Shown here: piece after piece, positions 6,233 to 7,762 of the stretch
How positions within the stretch are numbered: the first letter of the stretch is position 1
How the letters are laid out: each line of letters opens with the position of its first letter
Assembly: GCA_903953985.1 (NCBI GenBank)
Contig: CAJBLW010000308.1
Location: forward strand, 1 to 7,762
Origin: an uncultured Burkholderiales bacterium
Lineage (GTDB): Bacteria > Pseudomonadota > Gammaproteobacteria > Burkholderiales > Burkholderiaceae_C
Direction: 5' to 3'
Length of the DNA stretch: 7,762 bases
Program-made: the position numbers and the translations under genes
The notes under the pieces: generated by a model
Database searches by the model: none
Seen by the model: the letters and a program-made list of their open reading frames with translations, nothing else
What the model was told of the DNA's origin: nothing

Positions 6233-6481
6233 TCAAGGCTTGGTCTTGGCTTCAACGTCGATGGTGGTCTTCTCGGTTTGAGCCGTGGTCGAAGCTGTGA
6301 CCTGACCGGCAATGGGCGCCGTACCATCTTCAGGCTTGACGCCGCCTTCCTTCATGCCATCTTTGAAGCCCTTAACCGCTCCACCCAAATCAGAGCCCAT
6401 GTTTTTGAGCTTTTTGGTGCCGAACACCATGACCACGATCAACAGCACGATCAGCCAGTGCCAAATGGAAAAAGTACCCAT
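6233..6481 (-). CDS. tatA: Sec-independent protein translocase subunit TatA
   Basis: TatA is recruited in many copies to TatBC-bound substrate and forms the passage for folded proteins. The 82-residue protein starts MGTFSIWHW, has a membrane helix at about 6-20, the invariant FG hinge (F20-G21), an amphipathic helix with TKKLKNMGSDLGGAVKGFK (22-40) and a flexible Thr/Ala/Glu-rich tail. These features and the length are canonical. The ATG follows a strong AGGAG at 6488-6492 with a 6-base gap. A candidate promoter sits just upstream, so tatABC may be transcribed separately as well as by read-through from the his side. Confidence 0.96.
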   Translation of the reverse strand: MGTFSIWHWLIVLLIVVMVFGTKKLKNMGSDLGGAVKGFKDGMKEGGVKPEDGTAPIAGQVTASTTAQTEKTTIDVEAKTKP

Positions 6482-6487
6482 GAAACT

Positions 6488-6492
6488 CTCCT
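6488..6492 (-). promoter_or_regulatory. tatA: Ribosome binding site of tatA
   Basis: AGGAG on the minus strand, six bases before the tatA ATG, is the best Shine-Dalgarno in the tat operon. TatB and TatC lack comparable sites, consistent with TatA being needed in large excess. Confidence 0.75.
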
Positions 6493-6504
6493 GTTAATGA
6501 ATGG

Positions 6505-6510
6505 ATTCTA
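6505..6510 (-). promoter_or_regulatory. tatA: Candidate -10 box of a tatA promoter
   Basis: The minus strand reads TAGAAT, five of six matches to the -10 consensus. It would start transcription near 6498, about 17 bases before the tatA ATG. No good -35 box is seen at 16-18 bp spacing. The 96-bp gap after the HIT gene, larger than the other gaps in this run, is consistent with an internal promoter. Confidence 0.4.
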
Positions 6511-6577
6511 AGGGGATCGACACCCGGCATCGGATCGGCCCTGAGGAAGGAAGGATTTGGGGCGAGAAAGCGCCGTT

Positions 6578-6934
6578 TCAACCCCTCAACCATGGCCGGG
6601 GACCGCCCATGATGTGCATGTGCAGGTGGTGCACTTCTTGGCCGCCCTCGGTCCCGCTGTTGATCACTGTGCGGAAACCGCCCTCCGGGTACGGGTTGCA
6701 CCCCTCCTGCGCGGCCAGCTTGGGGGCCAAGGTCATCATGTGCCCCATCAAAGCGGCGTGCTCGGGGGCCAGCTGCACCATCGAAGGGATGTGCAGTTTG
6801 GGAATGATCAAGAAATGGATGGGTGCCCAGGGGTTGATGTCGTGGAAGGCGAACACATGCTCATCCTCATGCACCTTGCGCGAAGGAATCTTGCCCGCAA
6901 TGATTTTGCAAAAAATACAGTGGTCGTCGGTCAT
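6578..6934 (-). CDS. hinT: HIT-family (HinT-like) nucleotide phosphoramidase
   Basis: This 118-residue cytoplasmic protein belongs to the histidine triad family, HinT branch, which hydrolyses purine nucleoside phosphoramidates such as AMP-lysine. Visible features are CIFCKIIAGKIP at 6-17 and FHDINPWAPIHFLIIPK at 30-46. NSGTEGGQEV (92-101) is followed by the triad H103-L-H105-M-H107, in which the middle histidine is the family's catalytic residue. The C-terminal PRPW box (112-115) is followed by only three residues. The spacing and length match HinT homologues. It lies 22 bp downstream of the DUF4870 gene in a his-to-tat run of the same strand. The link to histidine biosynthesis is by position only; the physiological substrate is not known. 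Confidence 0.92.
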   Translation of the reverse strand: MTDDHCIFCKIIAGKIPSRKVHEDEHVFAFHDINPWAPIHFLIIPKLHIPSMVQLAPEHAALMGHMMTLAPKLAAQEGCNPYPEGGFRTVINSGTEGGQEVHHLHMHIMGGPRPWLRG

Positions 6935-6956
6935 GGTCTGCTCAGCTTAAAAAAGA

Positions 6957-7319
6957 TCAATCCATCACGGGTCGCTGCCCGTTCAGACGCACCATGCCCA
7001 GCACGATGCGGTACAAAAACCAAATGGAAATGGCCACCCAAGCCAACCAGCCAGGGAAAAACATCAACAAAAACAATGGTGCCGTGATCAAGTACAGCAA
7101 AGCCGCCCAGATCACGGTGCGGATGCGGTAGCCGAAATGCGTGGCTTCCCAGCCTGCGGTATCGCCCTTTTTGACCAAATCAATGATCAGCGCCACCACC
7201 AACAAGGCCGGGCCCATCTGCGCCCCGGGAATCACGGCACTCACCGCCACAATCAGGTGCAGGATGTAGCTGACCCAGCTGATGGTGCGGGTGCTGTCGT
7301 CGATGGGTTGGTCGTTCAT
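6957..7319 (-). CDS. DUF4870-family small membrane protein
   Basis: This 120-residue protein resembles the DUF4870 (Tic20-like) family of unknown function. It has about four hydrophobic segments: roughly 12-32, 34-49, 67-87 and 89-109. Between the second and third lies a conserved-looking stretch with WEATHFGYRIRT (57-68), which resembles the family's HF...IRT motif. It has no signal peptide or catalytic motif that I can recognise. The start lies two bases after the hisE stop (TAG at 7322-7324), indicating coupled translation, with only a weak GGGCGA upstream. Its position between hisE and the HIT gene appears to be conserved among relatives, but that does not reveal its function. Confidence 0.85.
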   Translation of the reverse strand: MNDQPIDDSTRTISWVSYILHLIVAVSAVIPGAQMGPALLVVALIIDLVKKGDTAGWEATHFGYRIRTVIWAALLYLITAPLFLLMFFPGWLAWVAISIWFLYRIVLGMVRLNGQRPVMD

Positions 7320-7321
7320 GT

Positions 7322-7690
7322 CTAATCGCCCAAGCGCTCACGCTCTTGAACTTTGCGCAGGGCTTTTTCTTCCAGGCCGCTCAGGCCTTCACGGCGGGCC
7401 AGCTCATTGACCACGTCGGCGGGCGTCAAGCCATAGTGCGCCAGCGCGATCATGGTGTGGAACCACAAATCGGCCACCTCGCCCACCAGCTTGGCTTTGT
7501 CCCCGCCATGGTCCACGTCTTTGGCGGCCATCACTGTTTCGGTGGCTTCTTCGCCGATCTTCTTTAAAAAGGCGTCCGGCCCCTTGTGCAGCAGGCGGGC
7601 CACATAGCTTTTCTCGGGGTCGCCGCCGTTGGCGGGTTTGCGGCTTTCGACCACGGCCGCGAGGCGGTCAAGGATGTCCTGGTTGGTCAT
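7322..7690 (-). CDS. hisE: Phosphoribosyl-ATP pyrophosphatase HisE
   Basis: HisE hydrolyses phosphoribosyl-ATP to phosphoribosyl-AMP and pyrophosphate, the second step of histidine biosynthesis, in the cytoplasm. The 122-residue protein is an all-alpha NTP pyrophosphohydrolase of the MazG-like fold. It has the motif KKIGEEATE (43-51) and the acidic partner motif EVADLWFH (71-78), which carry the magnesium-binding residues. It is a stand-alone HisE rather than a HisIE fusion, and sits 13 bp after the hisI stop. It is followed after two bases by the DUF4870 gene. The last residues after about 105 are Lys/Glu/Arg-rich. No strong Shine-Dalgarno precedes the ATG. Confidence 0.96.
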   Translation of the reverse strand: MTNQDILDRLAAVVESRKPANGGDPEKSYVARLLHKGPDAFLKKIGEEATETVMAAKDVDHGGDKAKLVGEVADLWFHTMIALAHYGLTPADVVNELARREGLSGLEEKALRKVQERERLGD

Positions 7691-7703
7691 AGGCTTGGGG
7701 CGC

Positions 7704-7762
7704 TCACTTGTAAATGGTTTCGGGGTCTTTCAAGACCGGATCGGCCGCCTGCCACTCATCGG
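7704..7762 (-). CDS. hisI: Phosphoribosyl-AMP cyclohydrolase HisI (C-terminal 18 residues, truncated by window edge)
   Basis: Only the C-terminal end is in the window, reading DEWQAADPVLKDPETIYK followed by TGA at 7704-7706. The DPVLKDPETIYK ending is characteristic of stand-alone proteobacterial HisI, which opens the adenine ring of phosphoribosyl-AMP in the third step of histidine biosynthesis. The neighbouring hisE, which makes its substrate, supports the call. The catalytic and zinc-binding cysteines lie outside the window. Confidence 0.85.
   Translation of the reverse strand, partial: DEWQAADPVLKDPETIYK

Noticed and set aside
6514..6574. Weak inverted repeats between the HIT gene and tatA (GGCG/CGCC and GATC-type arms)
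   Set aside because: Stems are only 4 bp or bulged and no T-run follows on the minus strand, so I do not call a terminator or operator.
6390..7087. Several long ORFs overlapping tatA, the HIT gene and DUF4870 on both strands
   Set aside because: They have no recognisable domain and conflict with three clearly conserved genes.
1..7762. Mobile elements, CRISPR arrays, toxin-antitoxin or defence systems, tRNA or rRNA genes
   Set aside because: I saw no repeat-spacer pattern, transposase or integrase motif, or structural RNA gene. Housekeeping genes fill the window.

Overview
This window looks like ordinary core chromosome of a betaproteobacterium, most likely order Burkholderiales and family Comamonadaceae (Limnohabitans/Rhodoferax/Polaromonas-like). 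The evidence is protein-level resemblance: a Rieske protein with a KR-type N-terminus, a TatB with a long proline- and arginine-rich tail, and a HisI-HisE-DUF4870-HIT-TatABC gene order that I recall from this family. This is inference from memory, not a database search. I see no insertion sequence, integrase, CRISPR array, tRNA or rRNA, and no gene with obviously foreign composition. Nearly all of the window is coding, and every intergenic gap is under 150 bp.

Layout. (1) Positions 1-1115, minus strand: the start of a cytochrome bc1 operon, petA (Rieske) then petB (cytochrome b, cut by the window edge). (2) 1116-1256: the divergent control region between petA and mscL. (3) 1257-1688, plus: mscL, whose stop overlaps the stop of the convergent pdxA. 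(4) 1685-3540, minus: a Nif3/YbgI-family gene joined by a TGATG overlap to pdxA. (5) 3541-3671: a divergent gap with a striking 34-bp imperfect dyad. (6) 3672-4832, plus: a DegS-type membrane-anchored serine protease. (7) 4861-4884: a hairpin terminator that can serve both flanking genes. (8) 4909-7762, minus: a run of hisI (C-terminal end only), hisE, a DUF4870 membrane protein, a HIT-family hydrolase, tatA, tatB and tatC.

Functionally the window mixes histidine biosynthesis (hisI, hisE), vitamin B6 synthesis (pdxA), envelope functions (MscL, DegS-like protease, Tat translocase) and respiration (bc1 complex). The clearest link between blocks is that Rieske proteins are typical Tat substrates, so the tatABC genes probably make the translocase that installs the nearby petA product. 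I did not find a convincing new biological system. The items most worth a second look are non-coding: the dyad at 3616-3649, the palindrome upstream of petA, the hairpin between tatB and tatC, and the GTG start of tatB with no visible ribosome binding site.
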